A stretch of 64,000 nt of DNA from Oscillospiraceae bacterium (GTDB lineage: Bacteria > Bacillota > Clostridia > Oscillospirales > Oscillospiraceae), in the NCBI GenBank assembly GCA_015068455.1, contig SVKO01000003.1:186001-250000 (forward strand). Reading direction: 5' to 3'. The notes beneath the pieces were generated by a model. It ran no database searches. It was not told the DNA's origin and saw only the letters and a list, made by a program, of their open reading frames with translations. This document shows, piece after piece, positions 52,651-61,049 of this stretch; position 1 is the first letter of the stretch, and each line of letters starts with the position of its first letter. The translations under genes and the position numbers were made by a program.

Positions 52651-54746
52651 GATTCCTGATCATGCATGAGGCGCCCGGCAGGATGCGGCTCAGGGCAGAT
52701 GTGCGGTCAATGAGCCTTAAGCAGGCAGATATCATAGATGCATGGCTCCGTGTTCAGCCGGGTGTGGATGATGTGACCGTTCATGAGAGGACCTGCGGTG
52801 TTATCGTGATCTATCATGGAGATCGCTCTGAAATCTGCAGGATGCTTTCCGGTTTCACCTATGAAAACGCGGAAAAGATGCTGGATCCGCAGACACACAG
52901 CAGTCGGGCCATGAACCGGGATTATAAGGAAAAGCTTGTCTTCCAGGTCATCCGCCATTGCATAAAACGGCTCTTCCTGCCGGTCCCGCTTAGAAGAGCG
53001 ATCACGATTCTGACAACCATACCGAGATTTGTTCAGGCTGTAAGAGTGCTGTCATCCGGCAGGCTGACAGTCGACGTCCTTGACGGTATTGCCATCGGAG
53101 TCTCTCTCCTGACGGGTGACCACCATACAGCCGGGTCTGTCCATTTCCTGCTGAATGTAGGAGAAACACTTGACGAATGGACGCATAAAAAGTCTGTCGA
53201 AGATCTGGCAAGGAGCATGTCCCTGCAGGTCGACCGTGTCTGGCGTCTTGCCGAAGACGGAACGAAGCGTATCGTGCCGCTCAGCAGCATCGTCCCCGGA
53301 GACAGGATCATCGTTCATACCGGACACATCCTGCCCCTGGACGGGATTCTGGAGGAGGGCGATGTCATGCTGAATCAGGCGTCGCTGACCGGTGAGAGCG
53401 TCCCCGTGGCAAAGCGCCCCGGCTCAGCGGTCTATGCCGGTTCGGTCGTGGAAGAGGGCAGCTGCGTGATACGCGTTACCCATGAGGCGGGAGAAAACCG
53501 TTACGACAGGATCGTTCGGATGATCGAGGATTCCGAACGCTTAAAATCCGGCGTGGAAAACAGAGCAAGCAGTCTGGCGGACAGGCTGGTGCCGTGGTGT
53601 CTTCTGGGAAGTCTGCTCACCTGGCTGCTCACACGAAATGTTGCCAGGGCCGTATCGGTGCTAATGGTCGATTTTTCGTGTGCGCTGAAGCTCTCCATGC
53701 CGCTCAGCGTCCTGTCCGCGATGCGGGAGGCCGGACGCCACAAGATCACCGTAAAGGGCGGGAAGTTCATGGAAAGGATCAGCGAGGCAGACACGGTGAT
53801 CTTTGACAAAACAGGAACACTTACCAAAGCCTGCCCTACCGTTACGGAAGTAATTGCCTTTAATGGTGAAGATGGTCAGGAAATGCTGAAGATCGCCGCC
53901 TGTCTGGAGGAACACTTCCCGCATTCCGTTGCCAATGCGGTCGTAAAGGCCGCAGAGGGTCAGGGGCTTGATCACAGTGAGATGCACAGCGAAGTGGAAT
54001 ATGTCGTTGCACACGGCATAGCCACAAAGATCGGAGATCATCGAGCCGTCATAGGAAGCGCACATTTCATCTTTGAAGATGAAGGCGTGCGGATCCGCCC
54101 CGAAGATCAGGATTGCTTTGATCGGCTTTCCCAGTCTGTTTCATGGCTTTATCTGGGGATTGGCGGTATCCTCTCTGCAGCGATCGGGATCTCCGATCCG
54201 CTTCGTCCGGAGGCGCGTCTTGCCGTTGAAGCTCTGCATGCAGAGGGAATCGATAAGGCAGTCATGCTTACAGGAGACAACCGGAGAGTCGCAGGAGCCA
54301 TCGCCGGGCAGCTCGGCATTGACGAATACCGGGCAGAAGTTCTGCCGGAGGATAAAGCAGCCTTCATAAAAGCAGAACATGAGGCAGGAAGATGTGTGAT
54401 CATGATCGGCGACGGTATCAATGATACGCCAGCGCTTTCCCTGGCAGATGTGGGGATCGCTGTGGGAAGCGGCGCCGTCATCGCCCGGGAGGTCGCGGAT
54501 GTGACGATTGCCGCAGAGGATCTTCGGGAGCTCGTTTGGTTAAAACGGCTGAGCGATTCACTGATGCGCCGTATCAATCGGAATTACCGTTTTGTGATGG
54601 GCTTTAACGGCGCATTGATCCTGCTTGGCGCTCTCGGGCTCCTGGCTCCCTCGGCAAGTGCGCTTCTGCATAACGCGTCGACGATCCTGCTGAGTATGGA
54701 TTGTCTTACGGAATTATTGAGCAATGAGGAGGATGGATATCTATGA
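52647..54746 (+). CDS. P1B-like heavy-metal-type P-type ATPase
   Basis: 699 aa. N-terminal HMA-like region without CxxC (about 1-70), then TGES (about 248), phosphorylation motif DKTGTLT (Asp near 387) and GDGINDTPAL (about 588). The ion-channel motif before the P domain reads DFSCALKLSMP, i.e. SCA instead of CPC or SPC; this variant accompanies DUF6110 proteins. Metal specificity cannot be stated. Helix count is reduced compared with CopA. It is probably the export function of the cargo operon. Confidence 0.9.
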   Translation: MRFLIMHEAPGRMRLRADVRSMSLKQADIIDAWLRVQPGVDDVTVHERTCGVIVIYHGDRSEICRMLSGFTYENAEKMLDPQTHSSRAMNRDYKEKLVFQVIRHCIKRLFLPVPLRRAITILTTIPRFVQAVRVLSSGRLTVDVLDGIAIGVSLLTGDHHTAGSVHFLLNVGETLDEWTHKKSVEDLARSMSLQVDRVWRLAEDGTKRIVPLSSIVPGDRIIVHTGHILPLDGILEEGDVMLNQASLTGESVPVAKRPGSAVYAGSVVEEGSCVIRVTHEAGENRYDRIVRMIEDSERLKSGVENRASSLADRLVPWCLLGSLLTWLLTRNVARAVSVLMVDFSCALKLSMPLSVLSAMREAGRHKITVKGGKFMERISEADTVIFDKTGTLTKACPTVTEVIAFNGEDGQEMLKIAACLEEHFPHSVANAVVKAAEGQGLDHSEMHSEVEYVVAHGIATKIGDHRAVIGSAHFIFEDEGVRIRPEDQDCFDRLSQSVSWLYLGIGGILSAAIGISDPLRPEARLAVEALHAEGIDKAVMLTGDNRRVAGAIAGQLGIDEYRAEVLPEDKAAFIKAEHEAGRCVIMIGDGINDTPALSLADVGIAVGSGAVIAREVADVTIAAEDLRELVWLKRLSDSLMRRINRNYRFVMGFNGALILLGALGLLAPSASALLHNASTILLSMDCLTELLSNEEDGYL

Positions 54747-54823
54747 AAAAGCATCGATTTTTTGCCTGGATGACGGTCATTTGTTTTCTGCTCACCATGC
54801 TTACCGGTTACAAGAAGCAGTAA
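54743..54823 (+). CDS. 26-residue membrane peptide
   Basis: Starts at an ATG overlapping the ATPase stop (ATGA), with GGAGGATGGA upstream. MKKHRFFAWMTVICFLLTML forms a single hydrophobic helix followed by TGYKKQ. Too short for domain recognition. The tight coupling argues that it is translated; it may be a transporter accessory peptide. Confidence 0.6.
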   Translation: MKKHRFFAWMTVICFLLTMLTGYKKQ

Positions 54824-54842
54824 AGGTTAAGGAGCGTGTTCA

Positions 54843-55610
54843 ATGCAGTTTGATGAGATGGGGAACAAGAGCGGGAAGACGTTGATGCTGCTGCCTGGAA
54901 CCGCCTGCGATTATCAGACGAATTTCGCAGCCGTGCTGGACAGGCTCGGAGCGAAGTATCACCTGATCTGCGTTAACTACGATGGCTTTGACGGCAGCGG
55001 TTCAGTCTTTCCGGACATGATCACGGTCACGGAGAAGCTCGAGAAGTATATATCGGAACATTTTGACGGCAAAATTGATGGTACGATCGGTTCTTCTCTG
55101 GGCAGCAGTTTTGTCGGCCAGCTGATCCAACGGGAGAACATCCATATAGATCACGGGATCTTCGGAAGCCCTGATCTGGACCAGAGCGGCAGATTCAGCG
55201 CATGGCTTCAGTCAAAACTGGTGGTGCCGCTTCTGACCAGCTTCACCAAAAGCGAAAAGAAGAAGACAAAAAGCAAGGAGAAGCTCAAGGCCGCTTTCGA
55301 GATGAACGATGAAACGGCGGACCGGTTTATCGACTGCTTCGCTAAATTTGATCCTGTGTCCATAAAAAACGAATACTACACCGATCTTTTGACCTGGCTT
55401 CAGGAGGATATCCATGTGGAACATACCAGGGTTCATTTCATCTATGCCAAAAAGATGGGCGAGAAATATCTGAAACGTTACAAAAAGTATTTCCGTGACC
55501 CTGATATACGTGAATTCGATATGCAGCACGAGCAGTGGCTGTTCGGCGGAGAACAGTTTACGCTCCCGGTGCTTTCGGTAATTGACGAATTTATGGGAAT
55601 GCCGGTCTGA
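54843..55610 (+). CDS. Alpha/beta hydrolase C
   Basis: 255 aa. Elbow GSSLGSSFV (Ser near 82), His in MQHEQW near 226. N-terminal EMGNKSGKTLMLLPGTACDY shows the oxyanion segment. A Lys-rich cap (KSEKKKTKSKEKLKAAF) lies at about 138-155. It is a paralogue of hydrolases A and D with about 250 aa each. AAGGAGCG precedes the ATG. The ATC hydrolase 3 gene begins 15 bases after it. Confidence 0.8.
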   Translation: MQFDEMGNKSGKTLMLLPGTACDYQTNFAAVLDRLGAKYHLICVNYDGFDGSGSVFPDMITVTEKLEKYISEHFDGKIDGTIGSSLGSSFVGQLIQRENIHIDHGIFGSPDLDQSGRFSAWLQSKLVVPLLTSFTKSEKKKTKSKEKLKAAFEMNDETADRFIDCFAKFDPVSIKNEYYTDLLTWLQEDIHVEHTRVHFIYAKKMGEKYLKRYKKYFRDPDIREFDMQHEQWLFGGEQFTLPVLSVIDEFMGMPV

Positions 55611-55625
55611 GGCAGGAGGCATGAT

Positions 55626-56261
55626 ATGAAGTATATTGGCATGCCCATGGGGATGTGGGTGTTATTCAGTAAATCGTTCCGGGACAAGCTGATTTCCGTC
55701 TTTGGATATCGTGCAGGAGAAGCCGGTAAGATTTCAAAGGCTGCGAAGGCAAGATATCAGGAGATCATCGCCGGGCTGCCTGAATTCGAGAAGGCGGACC
55801 GGTTCAGGATGAATATCGTGAACTGCGCAATGCTTTCCGCGTTCCTTCTCGGCATGGAGAAAAAGCCGGATGTGGAGAGGCTGACAGATTACTATGCACA
55901 GGCGATGATGATACGGCCTATGAAATGGTTCTGCCGCTTGGGCGGAAAGCAGAAATTCAGCGATAAAGACATCCGGGGCATGAAGGCGACGGCTGCCTTA
56001 AACGCCGCAGACCGCAATCCCTATTCCTGGAATATGGAGTTCCTTCCATACCCGGATGGGAGCGGCTACGAAGCCCGGTTCACCAAATGCGGTATCTGTA
56101 CACTGATGAAGGAACTTGGTTTGTATGATCTGGTTCCCGCAATGTGTCATCTGGACTACACCATGAGTGAAGCAGGCGGAGTATCCGACTTTGTTCGGGA
56201 GTACACGCTGGCCTCCGGCGGCCCGTATTGTGACTGCGGATATAAAAAGAAAAGAGGATAG
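55626..56261 (+). CDS. ATC-hydrolase-like protein, copy 3
   Basis: 211 aa. FTKCGICTLMKELGL (CxxC intact, about residue 157), VPAMCHLDY (about 176), and a C-terminal GGPYCDCGYKK. These three blocks align with copies 1 and 2. N-terminus hydrophobic (GMPMGMWVLFSKSFRD). AGGAGG precedes the ATG. Hydrolase C, this gene, membrane paralogue 3 and hydrolase D form a four-gene block that parallels the block at 44.4-51.4 kb. Confidence 0.8.
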   Translation: MKYIGMPMGMWVLFSKSFRDKLISVFGYRAGEAGKISKAAKARYQEIIAGLPEFEKADRFRMNIVNCAMLSAFLLGMEKKPDVERLTDYYAQAMMIRPMKWFCRLGGKQKFSDKDIRGMKATAALNAADRNPYSWNMEFLPYPDGSGYEARFTKCGICTLMKELGLYDLVPAMCHLDYTMSEAGGVSDFVREYTLASGGPYCDCGYKKKRG

Positions 56262-56279
56262 CGATATGAGGCTGATGAT

Positions 56280-56777
56280 ATGCTGCTGACTGTTTTTTTA
56301 TCGATCGTGATTCTGGCGGCGGTCACTGTGATGATGCTCTCTGCAGTGGCGTTTATCCAGGATGAGAAGATGTTCTCTTCTGCGCCGGAGGAGGTCCGGA
56401 AATTGATCCGGCCAAGAAAGACGGAGTTGTTCTACGGCGCCAGAACAATAGGATGGACGCTTTTGATATTCAGTATCCTCATGATCATCGGAGCATTGGT
56501 GATCGCAGCGTGGGACGGCATCAGGAGCGGCTTCACCTTCTGGCAGTTTTTCATAAGATTCCTGGTCCTGTTCACCGTATATAAGGTCTACGATATGGTG
56601 TTTTTCGATTACTTCTGGCTGCTGAAATTCCGTTTTTTCCAGTATTACTATCCTGAAGCGGGAGATGTTATGGAAGGAAGAAAATACGGCTTTAACATCA
56701 AAAGCCAGCTGCTGAAGCTTCTTGTCATATTCCCGGCTGTATCTGCGTTTGCGGCATGGATCTGCAGTTTGCTTTGA
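56280..56777 (+). CDS. Cargo membrane protein, paralogue 3
   Basis: 165 aa. Helices at about 3-25, 55-78, 85-110 and 140-160. Central block FWQFFIRFLVLFTVYKVYD and FFDYFWL aligns with paralogue 1. Complete, with N-terminal helix retained. GAGG lies 8 bases before the ATG. Its position directly after ATC hydrolase 3 repeats the ATC-membrane coupling seen for copy 2. Confidence 0.75.
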   Translation: MLLTVFLSIVILAAVTVMMLSAVAFIQDEKMFSSAPEEVRKLIRPRKTELFYGARTIGWTLLIFSILMIIGALVIAAWDGIRSGFTFWQFFIRFLVLFTVYKVYDMVFFDYFWLLKFRFFQYYYPEAGDVMEGRKYGFNIKSQLLKLLVIFPAVSAFAAWICSLL

Positions 56778-56804
56778 ACGCACAATCGGATCGGAGGCAG
56801 GCTT

Positions 56805-57578
56805 ATGAAGGTAAATGAATACGGTTCAGAACACGAAAAGACTGTTGCCATGTTCCAGTGTGCAGCGGAGCCCGGCTGGGTTTTTATCCCTTCTGCGGAA
56901 GCACTGGCAAAGGATTATCATGTATTTCTGTTTATTGCAGACGGACATGACGAGTTGGGCACGACCTTCGTTTCGATAGAGAAATATGTGGATGACGCCG
57001 CCTCGTATCTGAAAGAAAACCGGATCCGCCGCGTGGATCTGCTCTATGGTGTATCCATGGGCGGCGCGGCAGTCATCCGATTCCTTGCCACACAGGATAT
57101 TATCGCGGACAAGGCCATTATCGACGCCGGGATCACGCCATATCCTTATCCGAAGCCAGTATGCCGTCTGATCGCGCTGAAGGACTGGGCCATGATCATG
57201 CTGGGCACCAAATCATACTTTTTCATGAAGCTGGCAGCACCGCCGGAGCGCTGGACGCCGAAGGGTGAGGATCCGGAAGAGCATTACCGGAAGATTTTCG
57301 CGTTTGAGAAGAATCATTTTTCCTCAAGGACGATCTACAATGTCTTCTGGTCCGCAAACAACTATTCCATGCCGGACCCGGTTCCCGTAGTGAAAACGAA
57401 GATCGAATACTGGTACGGAGAGGAAGAGAAGAAGGCAAGGAAGAATAATCTGGCCTATACCATCAAGGCCTTCCCGCAGACGGTGCCGAAGGAATTCAAG
57501 GGGCTGGCCCATGCGGAGTTGGTTCTTATGTTCCCGGAGCGCTTCCGGGAAGAGGTCATGCAGGTTATAAGGGAATGA
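56805..57578 (+). CDS. Alpha/beta hydrolase D
   Basis: 257 aa. Begins MKVNEYGSEHEKTVAMF, paralogous to hydrolase A. Elbow GVSMGGAAV (Ser near 86), IADGHDELG near 45, late His in GLAHAELVL near 240. The cap region has FMKLAAPPERW. GGAGGCAGG precedes the ATG. Last gene of the cargo operon; no terminator hairpin was recognised before the TVP38-like remnant. Confidence 0.82.
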   Translation: MKVNEYGSEHEKTVAMFQCAAEPGWVFIPSAEALAKDYHVFLFIADGHDELGTTFVSIEKYVDDAASYLKENRIRRVDLLYGVSMGGAAVIRFLATQDIIADKAIIDAGITPYPYPKPVCRLIALKDWAMIMLGTKSYFFMKLAAPPERWTPKGEDPEEHYRKIFAFEKNHFSSRTIYNVFWSANNYSMPDPVPVVKTKIEYWYGEEEKKARKNNLAYTIKAFPQTVPKEFKGLAHAELVLMFPERFREEVMQVIRE

Positions 57579-57590
57579 TTCCTCACCGGC

Positions 57591-57757
57591 AAGCAGGCCA
57601 TGACAACTCCGGCGGCACATCCGAGAAAGCCGGGCAGAACCGGAATCACCACCCGGATCGCCTGAAACGCCGTCAGAAATACAGGCCCGAAGACGCCGTA
57701 TTATCCGATGAACGTCTGCAGTGCTTCGACAGAATCGAACTTACCGTCAATCTTAAA
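57591..57757 (-). pseudogene. TVP38/TMEM64-like remnant
   Basis: On the minus strand the reading FKIDGKFDSVEALQTFIG, then a TAA (57703-57701), then YGVFGPVFLTAFQAI and RVVIPVLPGFLGCAAG matches the central core of TVP38/TMEM64 (SNARE-associated/VTT) membrane proteins. The N-terminal and C-terminal parts are absent. This is a decayed fragment with a nonsense codon. The gap 57579-57903 otherwise holds only the fic promoter. Confidence 0.6.
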
Positions 57758-57805
57758 TCAACAGACGATAAAACACCCGCTCTATGCCTCAGGATGAAAA
57801 TAGTA

Positions 57806-57879
57806 CCGGCAATATAAGATGAAAACAATTTCGAAAATATTATTGTTATTTTGCCGGTAATGAGGTATAATATTGCCGG
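57806..57879 (+). promoter_or_regulatory. Promoter and operator-like repeats of the fic gene
   Basis: -35 TTGTTA (57843-57848), 17-bp spacer, -10 TATAAT (57866-57871). CCGGCAATAT (57806-57815) is exactly inverted as ATATTGCCGG (57870-57879), overlapping the -10; a further TTGCCGG copy lies at 57851-57857. The HTH of the Fic protein may bind here. Confidence 0.65.
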
Positions 57880-57903
57880 AAGCATTGAGCGGAGGTACGG
57901 GAT

Positions 57904-58791
57904 ATGAACTACATTTCTGTTGCGGAGGCGGCAAGGCGCTGGGGACTGTCCGAGCGCAGTGTGCGCAATTACTGTGCCCAAGGGCGGATTCCCGGAGCGC
58001 TGCTCACGGGGAAGACCTGGAATGTGCCGGAAAACGCGGAAAAACCGGTCCGCAAGATACGAAGTGATGCCGGGCGGCGGGATCTGCTTACGATCCTGCG
58101 GGAGGAAAAGGCGGCGAAGCTCCACGGCGGCATCTATCATAAGATCCAGATCGACCTGACCTACAACTCCAACCACATGGAAGGCAGCCGCCTGACACAC
58201 GACCAGACCCGGATGATCTTCGAGACAAATACCATCGGTGTGGACGCCGCTGTCCGGGTGGACGACGTGGTGGAGACCGCAAATCATTTCCGCTGCATTG
58301 ATCTGATCATCGACGCTGCCAATCACACCGTCACTGAGAGCCTGATCAAGCAGCTCCATGCGGTGCTGAAAAACGGCACCACCGACAGCCGAAAGGAATG
58401 GTTTGCTGTGGGCGATTACAAGCGCTTCCCAAACGAAGTGGGCGGCTTCGCTACCACTGCGCCGGAGGACGTTCCCGCCGCGATCAAAGCTCTGCTGCAG
58501 GACTATAACGTCAAAAAAGAAAAGACCTTCGACGACCTGCTGGACTTCCACTATCGCTTCGAGCGCATCCACCCCTTCCAGGACGGCAACGGGCGTGTCG
58601 GACGCCTGCTGCTGTTCAAGGAATGCCTGCGGACCGGTATCGTCCCATTTATCATCACGGACGACCTCAAGGCCTTTTACTACCGCGGTCTTCAGAACTG
58701 GGAAACCGAGCAAGGATTCCTCCGCGACACCTGCGGCCTTGCCCAGGATCGATTCCGGCAGGTGCTGGAGTGCTTCAAAATTATAGCTTAG
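57904..58791 (+). CDS. HTH-Fic protein
   Basis: 295 aa. Residues 1-45 are a MerR/excisionase-like HTH (ISVAEAARRWGLSERSVRNYC, GRIPGA). Fic core motif HPFQDGNGRVGR (His near 223) is canonical, so AMP-transfer (or another NMP transfer) is expected. An inhibitory-helix motif SNHMEG (about residues 89-94) of the (S/T)xxxE(G/N) type precedes it, so the protein is probably self-inhibited. GGAGG precedes the ATG. GC is higher than in the cargo operon, pointing to a separate origin. No separate antitoxin gene is adjacent. Confidence 0.9.
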   Translation: MNYISVAEAARRWGLSERSVRNYCAQGRIPGALLTGKTWNVPENAEKPVRKIRSDAGRRDLLTILREEKAAKLHGGIYHKIQIDLTYNSNHMEGSRLTHDQTRMIFETNTIGVDAAVRVDDVVETANHFRCIDLIIDAANHTVTESLIKQLHAVLKNGTTDSRKEWFAVGDYKRFPNEVGGFATTAPEDVPAAIKALLQDYNVKKEKTFDDLLDFHYRFERIHPFQDGNGRVGRLLLFKECLRTGIVPFIITDDLKAFYYRGLQNWETEQGFLRDTCGLAQDRFRQVLECFKIIA

Positions 58792-58839
58792 GAATCTTAT
58801 GGATCATTGATCATTTCAGCCGTACGCGAACAAATATAC

Positions 58840-58906
58840 ATCGACGAAAGAGATCCCGGCGCTTGCCAATGCGGCAGGCTCCGGGATCTCTTTATCCGCT
58901 TTTTTT
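58840..58906. repeat. Terminator-like direct repeat, copy 1
   Basis: 67 bases nearly identical to 61050-61116. Core: GATCCCGG...CCGGGATC with an inner TTGCC/GGCA stem and a T-rich tail. It lies between the convergent fic and flavoenzyme genes and probably terminates both. Confidence 0.75.
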
Positions 58907-58968
58907 CACAAAGCCCATGGCCGGCGAACCGGTCATGGGCTTTGTGCGTATTTGGATGGGATAATCGA

Positions 58969-60912
58969 TTATGCGCCGTAAATGAAAGCTTTGTCATGAG
59001 CGCTGTGCAGCGCATCGTAGATCTGGCCGGGTCTGGCTGTGTCGCCGACGAGGATCAGCTTTTCGCCGAACGCTGCGCGGAATTCGTCGTAATCCGGACG
59101 GTTTGAACGCACGCCCATGGCCAGAATCACGGTGCCGGCGGGAATCGCCGTCTCTTCACCGCTCTTTGTGTCCCTGACGGTGACGCCCTCCGCCGTGACG
59201 GCGGTGAGCTGCTTGCCCTTGGCGATCTGGCCGCCATGCTTCATGATCTCCTGGGCCAGATGCATCGTGATGCTAGGATAGAGATTGCCGCCGACCTTGT
59301 CGAGCATTTCAACCACGGTGACCTTGTGCTCCGGCGCCAGCGTCTCCGCCGTTTCCAGACCGGTCACGCCGCCGCCGATGACGACGACTTGATCGCCCTT
59401 CACCTCGGCTTTTCCGGCAAGCACATCCTCTGCGGTAACGGCCGTTTCAATTCCCGGGATTTCCGGCACGATGGGCCGGCCGCCTGCTGCCATGAATATC
59501 GCCTCCGCACCGCTGGCCTTCACCGCCTCCAACGTGGCGGGAGTATTCACACAGACTTCGACGCCCGCCTGCTCCAGTTGGGCTTCCATTGTGTCGATGA
59601 ACTCCAGGAGCATCGTCTTGCAGGGCGGTACCGCGGCCAGCGCGACGGTGCCGCCGATGCGTTCCTTCGCCTCGAAGAGCACAACCTTGAAGCCACGCTT
59701 AGCCAGGGTCAGCGCCGCCTCAAAGCCGCCGGGGCCGCCGCCGATGACCGCCACTTTGCGGCCTTCGCCGTTCTTGACGAGCTTTTCATCGCCCCACTCA
59801 AACTCGCGGCCGAGCACCGGGTTCAGCGTGCAGCCCAGGGGCAGGCCGTCGTTGAGGATACGGAAGCATTCCATACAGCCGAGGCACTTGCGGATCAGCT
59901 TGTCCTCGCCGCGCATGGCCTTGCTAGCCCATTCGGGATCCGCCAGGTTGCCTCTGGCGATGCCGACGAAATCGGCGAAGCCCTCGTCCAGCAGCTGCTC
60001 TGCAACGGCGGGATGCTTGATGTTGCAAACCGCAATGACTGGGATGGAAACTGCCTTGCGGATGTTGGCGGCCAGATGCTTTTTCCAGCCCTCCTGGAAG
60101 TAGTTGGGCTCAATGATGGTTGCGCCGGAATCGTAGGTACCGCAGCTCACGTTGATATAGCAGACGCCCAGCTTTTCAAAATACTGTGCCTGGGCAATGG
60201 CGTCCTCTTCGGTGATGCCGTCGTCGAGATAATCGTTGCCGTTGATGCGGATGCCGATGGGGAATTTCGGGCCGCAGTAGGCGCGGATACCCAGGATGAT
60301 CTCCGTAGCGAAGCGCATCCGGCCCTCGAAGCTGCCGCCGTATTTGTCTGTGCGTTTATTGGTGTGCGGGGACAGGAACTGGCTGACAAGATAGCCGTGG
60401 GCTCCGTGGATTTCCACGCCGTCGACGCCGGCCTTCTGGGCGATGACCGCGCCGATCACGAATTTTTTGACCAGTCCCTCGACCTCTTCGGTCGTGAGTG
60501 CTCTCGGCTGCTCGCCGATGACACGGCAGGTCACGTCGGACGCGGATACCGGTTGCCGTCCTCCGATCAGGCGGCTGGGCGTCTGATTTCCGGGATGGTG
60601 CAGCTGAACGAACAGCTTGGTGTCATAGGCATGGACGGCCTCGACCAGACGGTGGAGCTGGCCGGTCATATAGGGTTGGGTAACGGACAGCTGGTTCGGC
60701 GTGCCGACGCCGGTTTCGTCGTCAATGCGGGTGATTTCGGTAATGATCAGCCCTGTGCCGCCCTTAGCGCGTTCAGCATAGTACTTGATCATGCGGGGGC
60801 CGGCTTCGCCGGAATGCTCCGCCAGGGAGCAGCCCATTGCAGGCATCACGATCCTGTTTTTGAGCTCCAGATTGGCAATCCTGCCAGGCGCAAACAGCTT
60901 TTCGTATGGCAT
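58969..60912 (-). CDS. OYE-type FMN/4Fe-4S/FAD oxidoreductase
   Basis: 647 aa, the plan of 2,4-dienoyl-CoA reductase, enoate reductase and BaiCD/BaiH. N-terminal TIM barrel (FAPGRIANLELKNRIVMPAM, active-site HGAHGYLVSQFLSP near 180) precedes the cluster-binding CLGCMECFRILNDGLPLGC (about 345). Its spacing is C-x2-C-x2-C-x11-C, one residue shorter than in FadH. C-terminal FAD/NAD domains have GGGPGG (about 388) and GGGVTG (about 500). It reduces activated C=C bonds, substrate unknown. AAGGAG precedes the ATG. Its GC matches the host more than the cargo operon. Confidence 0.9.
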   Translation of the reverse strand: MPYEKLFAPGRIANLELKNRIVMPAMGCSLAEHSGEAGPRMIKYYAERAKGGTGLIITEITRIDDETGVGTPNQLSVTQPYMTGQLHRLVEAVHAYDTKLFVQLHHPGNQTPSRLIGGRQPVSASDVTCRVIGEQPRALTTEEVEGLVKKFVIGAVIAQKAGVDGVEIHGAHGYLVSQFLSPHTNKRTDKYGGSFEGRMRFATEIILGIRAYCGPKFPIGIRINGNDYLDDGITEEDAIAQAQYFEKLGVCYINVSCGTYDSGATIIEPNYFQEGWKKHLAANIRKAVSIPVIAVCNIKHPAVAEQLLDEGFADFVGIARGNLADPEWASKAMRGEDKLIRKCLGCMECFRILNDGLPLGCTLNPVLGREFEWGDEKLVKNGEGRKVAVIGGGPGGFEAALTLAKRGFKVVLFEAKERIGGTVALAAVPPCKTMLLEFIDTMEAQLEQAGVEVCVNTPATLEAVKASGAEAIFMAAGGRPIVPEIPGIETAVTAEDVLAGKAEVKGDQVVVIGGGVTGLETAETLAPEHKVTVVEMLDKVGGNLYPSITMHLAQEIMKHGGQIAKGKQLTAVTAEGVTVRDTKSGEETAIPAGTVILAMGVRSNRPDYDEFRAAFGEKLILVGDTARPGQIYDALHSAHDKAFIYGA

Positions 60913-61049
60913 AAGTCAGTCTCCTTTTCTTTTTTTGGGGGAGATCCCTGTTATGATATTACTATGCTTTCATTGGGAAAGCAATCGTCTTTATGCCGCT
61001 TTTGGGAAAAATTTATCAAAAAGAATCATATATACGTTCTTTTCCTCAT

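Noticed and set aside
57575-57817. Plus-strand 80-codon frame after hydrolase D
   Set aside because: No ribosome site, unusual composition, and it is antisense to the TVP38-like remnant.
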